Shown: positions 33,059 to 43,490 of the stretch, piece by piece | How the letters are laid out: the number at the start of each line of letters is the position of its first letter | Position numbering within the stretch: position 1 is the stretch's first letter | Assembly: GCF_004664715.2 (NCBI RefSeq) | Contig: NC_051069.1 | Coordinates: 1,244,001 to 1,308,000, forward strand | DNA length: 64,000 nt | Source of the DNA: Peromyscus leucopus | Lineage: Eukaryota > Chordata > Mammalia > Rodentia > Cricetidae | Direction: 5' to 3' | Notes under the pieces: model-generated | The model's input: the letters and a program-made list of their open reading frames with translations, nothing else | Databases searched by the model: none | Told to the model about the DNA's origin: nothing | Program-made: the position numbers and the translations under genes

Positions 33059-33241
33059 TTTTTTTTTTTTAAGATTTTTATTTATTTATTATGTATACAG
33101 TATTCTACCTGCAGGCCAGAAGAGGGCACTAGATCTTACTATAGATGATTGTGAGCCACCCTGTGGTTGCTGGGAATTGAACTCAGGACCTCTGGAAGGG
33201 CAGCTAGTACTCTTAACCTCTGAGCCATCTCTCCAGCCCTG
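33059..33241 (-). mobile_element. B2-type SINE with perfect 13-bp TSD
   Basis: Antisense B2 superfamily: poly(T) left end, 'ggccagaagagggcactag', 'gtgagccaccctgtggttg', 'tctgagccatctctccagcc'. The duplication 'agtggcaatcttt' (33046-33058, 33242-33254) is identical, and the Pol III A and B boxes are nearly intact, so it is fairly young. Confidence 0.93.
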
Positions 33242-33299
33242 AGTGGCAATCTTTATTTCAATGTCCGACCCACTAGCAACCTAGCACTTCCAGCAATTC

Positions 33300-33522
33300 T
33301 CTGTGTGAGTGTGCATGTGTGTGTGTGCGTGTGTGTGTGTGTGTGCGCGCGCGCGCGTGCATGAGTGTACATGAGTGCAATTGCCAATGGAGTTTAGAAG
33401 AGGGCATCAGATCCCATTAGAAGTGATTGTGAGTTACCTGATGTGGATGCTGATGACTGAACCTGAGCCCTCTGGAAGAGCAGCCAGTGCTCTTAACTGC
33501 TGAGCCATCTCCCCAGCCCCTA
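33300..33522 (-). mobile_element. B3-type SINE with GT/CG tail
   Basis: 'gaagagggcatcagatccc', 'gagttacctgatgtggatgc', 'aactgctgagccatctcccc'. Its tail carries the alternating tract at 33308-33362. Confidence 0.88.
33308..33362. repeat. (TG)n(CG)n alternating tract
   Basis: GT units pass into 'gcgcgcgcgcgcgtgcatg'. This is the strongest Z-DNA candidate in the window. Confidence 0.92.
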
Positions 33523-33630
33523 GATTCTAAATATAAACAAGATAATATATTTGTCTTCCTCTGCCTGGTTTATTTCACCTCCAGTTATGTCCTTCAGGTT
33601 TGTCTGTGTCGTCAAAAATGACAAAACTTC
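33523..33630 (-). mobile_element. L1M fragment (first of a mosaic)
   Basis: 'ggtttatttcacctccagtta' and 'gtccttcaggtttgtctgtg' are antisense to L1 'catggatgaacctggaggacattatgc'. It starts a broken antisense L1 running to about 35030. Confidence 0.65.
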
Positions 33631-33639
33631 CTTCTTTTG

Positions 33640-33775
33640 GTCCCTGCCTTGAGTTCCTGCTCTGATTTCCTTCCCTAGTGGATTGTGACCTGGAAGTATA
33701 AGGCAAATCCACCCTTTCCTCTGTAAAGTGGGTTTGGTCAGTGTTTTATCACAGCAACAGGATGAAACCCGGCCA
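33640..33775 (+). mobile_element. MaLR LTR 3' fragment inside L1M
   Basis: 'cctgccttgagttcctgctc', 'gattgtgacctggaagtata', 'caaatccaccctttcctct' and 'atcacagcaacaggatgaaac' form the 3' end of a rodent MaLR LTR. Confidence 0.65.
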
Positions 33776-33805
33776 GCTATCTCTCTGTCCCCTTCTCTCT
33801 TTCCA

Positions 33806-33905
33806 CAGGGTCTTGCTGGATTGCCTCAGCTATCCTCAAATCCATGATCCCTTTGCCTCTAGCTCTCAAGTGCTGGCATGAGCAGGATGTACCATCATGC
33901 CCCAC
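33806..33905 (-). mobile_element. Old B1/proto-B1 SINE
   Basis: 'acagggtcttgctggattgc', 'ttgcctctagctctcaagtg' and 'ctggcatgagcaggatgtac' are a diverged antisense 7SL-derived monomer. Confidence 0.5.
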
Positions 33906-34039
33906 TGTCTTGTTACTTGATTCCTTAGTCACAGAACTGCTTTTTAGTTTCATGTAGTCTCACTTGTTAATTTTTGTTCTTCTTGTTGGCGATTTTGGTA
34001 ATCTAAAGCATATCATTACCATACTGAATATCAGAGTCA
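33906..34039 (-). mobile_element. L1M fragment (middle of mosaic)
   Basis: 'agtttcatgtagtctcacttg' and 'ttaatttttgttcttcttg' match the L1 antisense 'agtttgatgtagtcccacttgtttatttttgcttttg'. Confidence 0.65.
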
Positions 34040-34049
34040 TGTTCATGTA

Positions 34050-34104
<55 letters not shown>

Positions 34105-34365
34105 GCCAGAGGTCAACCTCATGTATTGGTCTGCATGTGCCAACCAGCTCTTGTTTAGAGACATATCTCCTCATTGGCCTGGAGCTCACAGATGAAGCTA
34201 GGCTAGCTGGTCACTGAGCCCTGGGTATTTGCCTGTCTCTACCTCCCAGCTCTAGGGTTACAAGCATGCGCCACAATTCCCAATGTTCTATGTGGGTTCT
34301 GAGATTAAACTCAGGACCTTCTTTCTGGGCAGCACCTCTGCTGACCGAGTCAGCCATCCACCCAG
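34040..34365 (-). mobile_element. Composite SINE in L1M, with (GT)n
   Basis: GT run 34052-34100, 'ggccagaggtcaacctcatg', 'ggcctggagctcacagatg', 'aagctaggctagctggtcac', 'gcatgcgccacaattccc' and 'agattaaactcaggacc' in antisense composite order. Confidence 0.8.
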
Positions 34366-35030
34366 CATCGAGAAACTTTACTTCTTTATACTCTTCTGGC
34401 GTCTTACAGCTTCAGGTTTTGTGTCTAGGTATAACCCATTTCAAGCCGATCTTTGTACACAGTGTACAAAGATCCAACTTCTTTTGTGTGTAGACTTCAG
34501 CGTTCCTCTAGACCACCTACTGAGGAGACTGGTTCTTTGTAATTGTGTATTCTTGGCACCTCGATGGGGGTTAGTTACCTGTGGGAGTTTTTCTAGACTG
34601 TCAGTTCTGTTCGGTGATCTGTGTATCTTTGCTCTTCATGAGTGTCTTGCTGTTTTGATTATCTTAGTTTTTAATAAATTTGAAGGCAGGGAGCATGCTG
34701 CCACTAATGGTGTTCTTTCTCCAGATTGCTTTGGTTATTCAGGGACTTGATTGTTTCATGTGAATTTTAGAATTCTCCAATAATTTCTATGAAAAGTCTC
34801 ATATAAATTTTGATAGGAATTTTATTGACTCTGTAGGCCACTTTAAGTAGTAGGAACATTTCAACAATATTGATTCCTCTAATCCATGAATATGGGCTAT
34901 GGCTTCATTGCATTTTTTCTTCTTTAATTTCTTTCATCTATATTTTATAGTTTTAGAGTGCAGATTTTTTTTAACCTTCTTGGTTCAGTTTATTTCTGAG
35001 TGCTTTTTCATATCATAAAAATACAAAGGA
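34366..35030 (-). mobile_element. L1M ORF2-end fragment (last of mosaic)
   Basis: Antisense L1: 'ttacagcttcaggttttgtg', 'attgctttggttattcagggac', 'ttgataggaattttattgac', 'caatattgattcctctaatcc', 'tatattttatagttttagag'. It is the same orientation and order as 33523-34039, so it is one old insertion cut by later elements. The frames are long dead. Confidence 0.82.
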
Positions 35031-35218
35031 TCATAAGAGTAAAATGTTTTTTAATTGATAGCCAATATGTGTAGATACTTAATATGTAAAAGTTCTTATA
35101 GTCAATGAGAGAGTGTGGCTTTTGCAACTAAGGAAAAAAAATGAGATGGGAGTGGCTATAAAAACACAAAGATTAAATACTAGAAAAGATCTTCTAAGTC
35201 CCAGTTTAGCCTGAGTGT

Positions 35219-35566
35219 CTTGGTTTACATCTGCCAGCTTTCTGTCACTCTGACATAGTATTTAATCTTTGTGTGCACAGTAGATCATAGTGGGAGCACG
35301 TGGTAAAGTGGGCCCATTGGCTTCATGGAGGGCAGAAAGGAGCAGGGAGGGGGAGAGGGGAGAGGGGAGGGAGAGGAGGGGGAGAGGGAGGGGGAAGGAG
35401 AGGGGGAAGGAGAGGGAGAGGGTATACTGCAGTGATCTAACTTTCTTCAATCGGGCCCCACTTCCCTAAGGTTTCACCTCCCCAAAGTACTACTAACAAG
35501 CTATTAGTTACTGAATCTTTACCACATGAGCCTTTAGGAGATCCTTATCCAAATAATAGCACTGTT
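35219..35566 (-). mobile_element. MaLR-type LTR with purine insert
   Basis: 'tgtcttggtttacatctgcc' terminus, 'gggccccacttccctaagg', 'tttcacctccccaaagtac' and 'accacatgagcctttaggag' in antisense MaLR order. Its GAGAG region has expanded (35338-35421). Confidence 0.65.
35338..35421. repeat. Homopurine GGGGAGA tract
   Basis: Over 80 bp of G/A only, with GGGGAGAG words; a triplex or G-quadruplex candidate. Confidence 0.9.
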
Positions 35567-35614
35567 TAGAACACGTAATAGTAATAATAATCTTCCCTCT
35601 TAGAGAGATTCTAT

Positions 35615-35690
35615 TCTATTCTATTAGAATTACATGAACTAACACATGTAGCACGTAGTCAACATGACTAATAATAACTACTAACTTTTT
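35615..35690 (+). mobile_element. MIR 3' end
   Basis: 'gaactaacacatgtagcacg' then 'agtcaacatgactaataata' resemble 'gagttaatacatgtaaagcgc...agtaagcgctcaataaatg'. Confidence 0.35.
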
Positions 35691-35751
35691 TTTATTAGTT
35701 AAGGTGCTCACAGTATATTTTTAAGTTAAAAAATGATTGAAAGAAAGATCC

Positions 35752-35936
35752 GGGCACTGGAGAGATGGGTTAGTGGTTAAGAGCATGTTCTGGTCTTCCA
35801 GAGGACCTCTGTTCAGTTCCCAGCACTCATGTTGAGCAACTCTGTAACTCCAGCTACTACACAACTACCTGTAACTCCAGCTCCGGGGCTGACATCCTCT
35901 TTTGGCCTTTGAGGGTACCTGAACTCATGTACACAA

Positions 35937-35986
<50 letters not shown>

Positions 35987-35998
35987 AAAAAATTTTAA
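35752..35998 (+). mobile_element. B3-type SINE with CA tail
   Basis: 'gcactggagagatgggttag', 'cttccagaggacctctgttc', 'gttcccagcactcatgttg', then a partly duplicated 'gtaactccagct' (35846 and 35871), and (CA)n 35939-35985. The internal duplication makes this copy longer than usual. Confidence 0.88.
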
Positions 35999-36000
35999 AG

Positions 36001-36351
36001 AAAATTTCAAAATGCGTATGATGAATTTTTATTAAAGCACACAAGTGCATGCATACACCTGCAGATGCACATAAACACAGGGAGGGAATGGTGTGGTTTT
36101 GGAGGGCATTGTCTTGGTTGTGGCCTGAGGAATAAATGTCAATCTTTTCCTTCATTTTCTTTTCTTCCAAAATTTGTGTAACAGCACACACTGATACTTT
36201 TATACAAATCTTTAAAATGTTAGAATTTTAAGTGCTCATTTTTGATAAGTTGTTGAATAACAGAGAATGATTGTGGCTCATTTTAGGGAGAGGGAGAAGA
36301 AAAGAGAGACAGTCACCCGAGGAAATGTCTGCAATATTCTTTTCCAACGCG
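36001..36351. other. Unique AT-rich sequence
   Basis: Nothing recognised. Confidence 0.5.
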
Positions 36352-36535
36352 TATGGCTGTTTACCTACATATATGTGTGTATGCCACGTGCATGCCTGGT
36401 GCCTGCATGCATTAGATGCCCTGGAACTGGAGTTACAGATGGTTGTGAGCTGCTGTGTGGGTTCTGGGAATCAAAGTCAGGTCCTGTGGAGGAGCAGTCA
36501 GTGCTCTTAACCACAGGGCTGTCTCTCCAGCCCGT
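36352..36535 (-). mobile_element. B3-type SINE
   Basis: 'ggaactggagttacagatgg', 'gtcaggtcctgtggaggag', 'gctgtctctccagcccg'. Flanking 'gtctgcaatatt' and 'gtctgcagcatt' may be a worn TSD. Confidence 0.88.
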
Positions 36536-37078
36536 CTGCAGCATTTCACTTTCTAGAAGAGAACTCCAGTTTTCACTGTGAAACACGTGTTTCAGAAAAC
36601 AGGGAGCAGCTAGGACAGGGCCAGCGCCACAGCCCTATTTGACCCCAGTGTTTATTGGACCTTTTTTGTAAAGAAACCTTTTCTAAAGCAAAGAGAAGCA
36701 AAATGAAGCGAGAGGCTGCTCTGGAAGGAATGTTCTAGATGGGAAGCCAAGGGTCAGTGGGTGAGCTTCAGGTCTATCCTGCACTAGGGAGCATCCATGC
36801 CGGGGAGGCTGAGGGTGAGCTCAGCAGGGTAGAGTCAGAGTGAGCAGAGGAAGGCAGGACACAGAGAGGAAACCACAGAGACCAGGGATGCAAGAGAGGA
36901 TGGTGTGGTCAGGCCTACATGCTCTCCATTCCGGACTCAGTTCCCATATTCTGAAAGCAACCCCCCCTTTTGGTTCCTGGATAGCTTGAGTTAAGTCACA
37001 CGTGCGGCTGCATGGATGGAGCAGGGACTTCCAGTCCACGTTCTATGAAGGCTTTTATTTTGTTTCATTTTTTTTCTT
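36536..37078. other. Unique sequence
   Basis: Nothing recognised. Confidence 0.5.
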
Positions 37079-37437
37079 TTGTTTGAGACAAGGTCTCATC
37101 TAGCTTTTGTAGCTGAGGATGACCTTGAACTTGTGATCCTTCAGCCTCCACCTTTCAAGTACTCAGATTCCAAGTGTGCGGTCACCAGAGCCCAGTGGAT
37201 GTGGGTGCTGGGAATGGAATCTTCTTGTATGTCAGGTAAACACTTGTTGTTGTTTTTGAGACAGGGTTTCTCTGTGTAGCCTTGGCCATCCTGGAACTCA
37301 CTCTGTAGACCAGGCTGGCCTCAAACTCAGAGATTCACCTGCCTCTGCCTCCCAAGTGCTGGATTAAAGGTGTGTGCCACCATTGCTTGGCTCAAGCAAA
37401 CACTCTTATCAGCTGAACTATACCCCCAGTCCTGGAG
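37079..37437 (-). mobile_element. B4 SINE split by a B1
   Basis: The B1-like half 'gtttgagacaaggtctcatc...gaggatgaccttgaacttgtg' and the linker 'ggtgctgggaatggaatc' come before the B1. The ID half 'caaacactcttatcagctg' and 'aactatacccccagtcc' comes after it. Confidence 0.75.
37245..37394 (-). mobile_element. B1 SINE nested in B4
   Basis: 'gagacagggtttctctgtg', 'ccatcctggaactcactctg', 'gtgtgtgccaccattgc'. TSD 'gtaaacact' (37236-37244) and 'gcaaacact' (37396-37404), one mismatch. Confidence 0.9.
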
Positions 37438-38099
37438 TTTCTTAAGAGAATGTCCAAGATTCCAAGGTGAGGTCTGGGGATGTCATTCAGTTTGAAAAGC
37501 TGTTTCCCTGGGCACCCTCTTGGACTTCTGGAGTGATCTAGGGAGAGTTGGAGACATCTTCAGGGTGGTAGCTCAGGCTCAGAGCATGTGAGCATGATTC
37601 CTGGGCTGCTTGCACAGGGACATGGCTTGGTCTGTGAACCAGGACTCCTACAGAGTCCCAAGCAATCAGCTTTCATGTTAGTTAAGCAGTGACTGGGAGA
37701 CAAGGTATTCAGGATAGGTGCTAAGAGGCTAACACTGGAGAGGGAGCTTTCAAGAGCATGAGTAGTCACATTATGATGCATTTAAGGAAAAGGATGGAGA
37801 TGCTGGGCCGGCTACTTTCTATGTCCTGATTGATGCTGTCACAGCCTGCTTACGTCATAGCGAGGATAAAAGCCAGGCAGAACTGGCTGCTGTCACTGTA
37901 TCTCAACAGCCTGTGCCAGACCTTGCCTTCCGCTGCTTCCTCTCTCCGTTGCCACCAACAGGACAGGGCTGGTCCTTGCTGTCCTGACCAACTGCACGGG
38001 TGCATCCAGCTCCTTTCCTCTTCCTCCTGTCTCCTCTTGCTCAGTGCCGTCTCTCAGACAGGTGTCCTTTCAACCATCCGGCCTCACAGCTGGGAGACC
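37438..38099. other. Unique sequence with CRE-like and ATAAAAG words
   Basis: 'ttacgtca' (37850-37857) precedes 'gataaaag' (37865-37872). Nothing else recognised. Confidence 0.4.
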
Positions 38100-38380
38100 A
38101 GCTTCTAGAGCATTTTCTCCAGAAATCCTTCCCTGACGCTCTCAGAGCGCCTGCGCATTCCACCCCCCTTCTAACAAGGAGCACTTAAGCCTGGTAAATT
38201 CTGCTCCCCACACGTCACTTCCCTCCTCTTCCCTCTGCTTTGTTTAGGCTTGTGTCACCCTAGTTTTGATTCAACATTGATGTCGTCATCGTGAAGTTGG
38301 TCCTAACCCTGCTCCACTCCAGTGTCTTTTCCTCGACACTGTTCTCCTCAAACGTCCATGTGCTGCCTGGTCCCGTGCTG
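38100..38380 (+). mobile_element. L2-like fragment
   Basis: 'ttttctccagaaatccttccctgacg' recalls the L2 'cctccaggaagccttccctga' motif, followed by L2-like pyrimidine-rich text. The extent is uncertain. 38765-38790 ('cccatgaagcctcccc') may belong to the same or another copy. Confidence 0.4.
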
Positions 38381-38591
38381 CTCAGGAAGAGGTCAAGGTT
38401 CTCCTCAGCCCAGTGAGACCAACTTTGTCAGCTGCCTTTCCCAACACCCGAGTCCTTCTTGGATTTAGATTGTACTCTGCCTTTTCCTGCCTGCCTGGCT
38501 CTGCTTCACACTGGCCTGTCCTTCCCCACCACTTCATATTACCATAGAGAGTTCTGACCCAGTGTCCACCCTCACTCCATATGTTGTCTCT

Positions 38592-38748
38592 TGAGTCCGG
38601 TTCAGTGGTTAAGAACACTGATTGCTGCTCTTCCAGAGGCCCGGAGTTCAAGTCCCAGCACTAGGGGATCTGATGCCCTCTTCTGGCATCCATATATTAC
38701 ACAGACATACATGAAGGTAAAAGACACACCCTCCCACACACAAATAAA
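38592..38748 (+). mobile_element. B3-type SINE, internally deleted
   Basis: 'ttcagtggttaagaacactg', 'gctcttccagaggcccgg' and 'aagtcccagcactaggggatc' jump straight to 'gatgccctcttctggca', so the 'acatggcagctcacaa...ccagttcc' segment is missing. Confidence 0.85.
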
Positions 38749-39232
38749 TGTTACTTCTCCCATGAAGCCTCCCCCCATATTATGCTTCTAGGATCTATTT
38801 AGTCAGGCTTTGTTTTATGTCATGCTCTGCTGCCTTAACAAATTAAAACCTAAAACCTCAGAGCGCAGCCCAGTTATTTCCCATTCACACCACCGTCTGA
38901 CGCAAGTCAAGATAGTCTCGAAGTCCGTATTCTCTAGTGGCGACTAGAGATCCCAGATGACAGACAGGACCCGTCTGTCAGCACCGCTTTGCCAGCGGGC
39001 TTCTCTGGCAAGGTGACCGTTGTTAGGGACGTCTGAGAGTTAACAATGAGAAGTCCTACATCTTGGGAAAACTATCACTGTGGAAAACCAAGCTTGGCCA
39101 CATTTCTCCAGTCCTGTTTCTTATGTACCTTTTAAAAGAACGTCACCACACCCAGTTGAGTGCACAGAGAGAAAGGAGGAATCCACTGATCTCCAGGAGA
39201 TAGATTATGAAACATGGAAGTCGCCCCCTCCC

Positions 39233-39233
<1 letters not shown>
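38749..39233. other. Mostly unique sequence
   Basis: Nothing firm recognised. Confidence 0.45.

Positions 39234-39281
<48 letters not shown>
39234..39281. repeat. (GT)n microsatellite
   Basis: About 24 pure GT units preceded by a C-rich run. Confidence 0.95.
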
Positions 39282-39282
<1 letters not shown>

Positions 39283-40154
39283 CCAGGGGAGTCAGGAGCA
39301 TGAGGGTGGGTGGTTGGAGGCTGCTGTACTGGAAAGGCTAGAAACATGGAGCTTCCTGTATTCTCAAACTCAGAACAGTTTTAAGTACCAGGGATTAGTC
39401 TGTTCTGGGTGTTCTTGAAGAAACATGGTCAGTCTCTATAAAAACACCGGCTCACCTGCTTGAGCCCATCTGTGGGAAACTTTCCTCGCCAATGCCATCC
39501 CAAGAGCCTTTCACTTAAAGAGAATTTGGAAGAAGGACACCAGCATCCCATCAGACATGGGGCCACTGAGAGACCCACCCACCCTGATGCTCCCACACAG
39601 CCAGGCAAACCAGTTGGTATTGACACCTCAGCCCTCTGAGTTCAAAGCAAGAACCACCCCAGAGTTTCCACCATCTGAGGAGGACCTTGCTTTTCTCCTT
39701 TGAAGTGGTTCCTTTGAAGGTCAAGGTAGAGGGGCCATGTTGACTCAAGAAATCGCTAGTGAAGGAGGTGGCCTCTGCTCCATACCCCATTTGTAATGTT
39801 CACATGAGGTTAACAAAACAAATGTCTACGACTGTCATGTGGGAGCCAGGGCCAGCCTTCTTTCCCAACTTGTCCCAGTGCAAGGACAGTTCTCCAGGAT
39901 CAGGTGGGACTCAGGCAGAACCCCAAACCCATCGTGTCACTGAATTTGTTTCAAGACTCTTCAGTCCTGATGTCATTCAGTGAGAGCTAGCGACCAGTTT
40001 TGGCTGCTGCTTGCCAAATGATGCAGACTGGATTTGGAGGCAGAAGACCTGGGTCCGAGTCTCCACTACCTGCCCTTTATTTCTCGGCCACGTGTCACAG
40101 TATCTTCTCCCACCAGCCACTTCCTTCAGAGATTTCGGTTTACACAACTGTTGG
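39282..40154. other. Unique sequence
   Basis: No repeat or gene recognised. Frames below 80 codons. Confidence 0.5.
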
Positions 40155-40335
40155 TCTTGAGGCAGAGTCTCAGGTAGCCTAGGCCGGTGGAGCTAAGGAT
40201 GATCATAAGTTATGATCCTTTTGCCTCCACCTCCTGAGCACCATTGCCCTACCATTCCTGGTTTGTGTGTCACTGGGGATGGAACCCAGGGCCTTAAAGC
40301 CTTGAATTTGCCAACGCTGTTCCCTTCCCAGCCCC
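40155..40335 (-). mobile_element. B4 (ID-B1 fusion) SINE
   Basis: 'ggcagagtctcaggtagcct', 'tgcctccacctcctgagc', then 'ggggatggaacccagggcc' and 'ttcccttcccagcccc' give an antisense B1-like half joined to an ID half. Confidence 0.78.
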
Positions 40336-40493
40336 AGAGAACTTCTTAAAATAAGCTGAGGTTGTAGAAGGGCCTTTTGGAAAGGGAGTCAGTGTGTGAG
40401 ACCTGAGGCTGACTTGGACAAGGGAGATGAATTCTAAAGGGAACTCAACAAGTTCAGAAAAAAACCTTCAATGATACAGCAAACATCATTTGG

Positions 40494-40529
<36 letters not shown>

Positions 40530-41097
40530 TTTGTTTTTATTTCTGGTACCTAGCACTGATTTAGGAATATAATAATCATTGAATCAGTAATTAAAAAATA
40601 ATGGGTGTTCTCTTTACATTCATGCTCTTCCATCTACACTAGTAGTTGGCCTGAATTGTGATACATGAAAACTGATGTCACCACAGATCCAATTTGGGTA
40701 TATATATAATTGATTCAGGTAGCATCCTCTTCCACAACACCCTCTCACTAATTAGGTCACTCTTGGCATTTGGAATGGATGTTGCATATGCCAGCCACCA
40801 AATGGCCTGCCTCAGAGCCCCAAAGGGTCATCTGTTTGGATAAAGCCCCTCAGGCCTCTCTGTTGTTGTTTATCTCAAGTTCTGAGTCAGGAGGCTTCGT
40901 CCATCTCACCTCTGTCCCTGCAAGGAAATGCCACCCAGAGAGTAGGAGGTCAACAATAGAGGATGCAAGACAGGCAGGAAGACTGGTGCTTTGAAGAGGT
41001 GAGAGCAGGCACCCCGGGCGAAGGGCTTAAAGAGTGACTCAGTGTAGCTATGAATCTGGAGAAACACATACTACAAACACAGGATACCATGTATAAA
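40336..41097. other. Unique sequence with (GT)n
   Basis: (GT)n 40498-40529. Then 'ctagcactgatttaggaat' may be an L2/MIR tail. Otherwise unassigned. Confidence 0.45.
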
Positions 41098-41328
41098 ACT
41101 AATCTTTCTATCATCTACTCATCATATCTGTCTTCTATCTATCCATTTATCATCTCTATCTATGTATCCTCTATTATCTCTATTTATCTATCATCTATCT
41201 ACCTATTATCTATGTATCTATCACCTATATCATGTACCCCACCATCTATCCATCTACCTATTATCTATCATCTATCTATTACTTATCTATTTAACCCATC
41301 TATCAACCTATTATCTTTTCATCTGTCA

Positions 41329-41364
<36 letters not shown>

Positions 41365-41500
41365 ATTGGTCTGTTATCTATCCCTACCATCTCTCTATCA
41401 TTTACCTATTATCTATCACCTACTTATATCTATATCTGTCTAACTACTTATCTACCTATCACTTATCAATCACCTATCAATTCTGTTTATTATCTACTTA
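41098..41500. repeat. Imperfect (TATC)n array
   Basis: About 400 bp of TATC/TACC/TGTC-type tetramers with the purest run at 41330-41362. The opposite strand is a GATA array. Open frames here are artefacts. Confidence 0.93.
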
Positions 41501-41617
41501 AGTTCCTCTATCTGGGGATACTCTTATAGAGTTTATAAACTATGTTTTTTATAACTATTTTATTGTGGGGAAAAGGAACTAGCTTTCTCTATATTTATAC
41601 TGTTTTGTGTCTTTCCA
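41501..41617. other. Unique AT-rich sequence
   Basis: Nothing recognised. Confidence 0.5.
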
Positions 41618-41690
41618 AAGCACCTCACTCACTACTTATTACCAAAACTCTATAGGAAGGGTGAAAATTATTACCCTTGTGTGAAACAAA
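41618..41690 (-). mobile_element. MIR fragment
   Basis: 'aaaactctataggaagggtg' and 'aaaattattacccttgtgtg' match antisense MIR 'aaccctatgaggtaggtactattattatcccca'. Confidence 0.4.
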
Positions 41691-42884
41691 GTGAATAATC
41701 CCAGATTGCTTGGGAGGTGGACCCTTTTCTCACCAAGGCATCTACCAGCCCAAGCCAGATTGAATGCCTCCCAACCCCTTGGTGGTCTGGATCATAGAGG
41801 AGGGTCAAGAATGCCCTTTGTTCCCTTCCTCCAGATGCTCTCTTGGGCGGGAGGTGGGCTTGTCACCCGGCAGCCTTTCAGGCCACCATGTGAATGAAGG
41901 CCCCCACAGAACTCTGGAGAATCTGTCAAGAGAGGCTCACTGAAATCCAAGCCTGGACTTGGGGCATGCCAGTGATGCGTCCACCATTTGGTTGCCTCAA
42001 GAAATGTTGGTTCAGCTGGTTTGGGAGGGATGGGAATGAGATCTGGGCACACAGGCCCAGAAGCCCAGAATGTTTCTGAGGCATGTGAGGCTGTGGTTAA
42101 GTGGGGAGACTGAGGTGTGACTGTTTTGGGGGAGATAATGTGGTAGGCGTCTCGAGATCCGGGAAGGTTCAGCCGTGGATTCTGTTGATAGGGTGCAGTT
42201 GCTCCAACTTTCAGTGGTAAAAAGAAGTATTTGCGGATTCTTTATGCTCATTTTCTGCATAATATTTCCCACACTGCAATCAGAAACAAGGCAGCAATCA
42301 TGTGTGTGTGACCTTTATCTGAATCCCCAGTGGGTCAGATGTTAGAGGAGCCTTTAGGAAATCAGACATTGGTGAACCCCCTTTCTACTTTTCTGGATTA
42401 TTTTTCATAATGTTTATGAAAACTAAGTGTTCTTTCAGGATGCTTCAATTATATTTATAAAGACATTCTCATGTATGTTTCTTTGCCTGTAGGGTAAAGT
42501 GTGCATTTGTCCCTGGTGATAAGAGCCTCCATATTGAGTTATTGTCTTGTCACTAAACATATGTCCCTTGGTGAACCACAGACCGGTCCCCAGGCTGGTG
42601 GGTCCACTCCACCCCCCTTCCTCCTGGCAGAGCACTATTCCCGCCCCCCCCCCCAACATCCTCACCCATGTTGTCTGCCTTCTGGTTGCTCTGTCTCCCT
42701 GGCTAATGGTTTCTCGTCTTTTAAGATTCAGCACAACCATCTCACAGGGGTCACAACTCAGGTTCTAATATGACCCACAGGAAATCTAAAGGGCCATGTG
42801 AGAATACAAATGATCAAGCTTGGTTTCCTGATCCAGGAGAGACACACAGTACATCTTCCTGTGGGAAAGGTGGGGCAATTCATA
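41691..42884. other. Unique 1.2 kb
   Basis: C-run 42642-42655. No repeat or gene recognised. Confidence 0.5.
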
Positions 42885-43065
42885 ATGATCATAGCAATTA
42901 TAATCTCTTAGAATTTAAAAATGCTTTCCTGCCTATGTTGTATCTGATGCCCAACAAAGGTCCTGAACTGTGCAGAGTATAAACTACATCAAGGTCTTTT
43001 AGAGAAAAAGATTCTAGGGAGAGCACACAACTTGTTCATAGTCAGACATTTAATAATGCAAGAGA
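42885..43065 (-). mobile_element. Possible MIR-family fragment
   Basis: 'aatttaaaaatgctttcctg' to 'cacacaacttgttcatagtc' loosely follows antisense MIR order ('tttataaaatgctttc...aacttgcccaaggtca'). Weak. Confidence 0.3.
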
Positions 43066-43154
43066 CACAGTGAAACCAATTCCACATGCTCGTACATCAA
43101 AGGCCTTACATGAAAGGGCCTTTGAGATAAGCCACAGTGCAGGAAGGCATGTAA

Positions 43155-43250
43155 AACATACCAAGTTGAGGGCCATCTTGAGTTTGAATCCTACCCTGCT
43201 CCCCTTTCCTTATGTGCAAGTCTTGTTACTCATCTCTCAGGCACTGTGCC
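43155..43250 (+). mobile_element. MIR fragment
   Basis: 'ttgagtttgaatcctaccctgc' and 'ttatgtgcaagtcttgttac' then 'tctctcagg' fit MIR 'gggttcgaatcccggctctgcc...gggcaagttacttaacctctc'. Confidence 0.5.
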
Positions 43251-43344
43251 CAGAGACAGCGATCATTCCATCGTTTTCTATCTTTGATCAACTTTGATAA
43301 ACTACTGGTCTTACTAATGAATTTTTCACGTCAACCTTTGTGCT

Positions 43345-43490
43345 CAGTTTTACATAGGAAGACAATCGTGTGGCAGCTGTCACGTTTCCATGTGACAAGG
43401 CATGGAAGGGGTGGTAACCACAGAAGCTAAGTAGCTCACGTGTGGTCCCATAGAAAGTTAAATGCTGGACTTCATATCTAGTCATCCAAA
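43345..43490 (-). mobile_element. MIR fragment
   Basis: 'cagttttacataggaagacaa', 'aagctaagtagctcacgtgtg' and 'taaatgctggacttcatatc' match antisense MIR 'ttttacagatgaggaaac...ggttaagtaacttgcc'. Confidence 0.5.

Noticed and set aside
34283..34750. 155-codon frame
   Set aside because: It spans a composite SINE and antisense L1M; no coding history in this direction.
41050..41529. 159-codon open frame rich in Ile, Tyr, Leu and Ser
   Set aside because: An artefact of the TATC repeat array.
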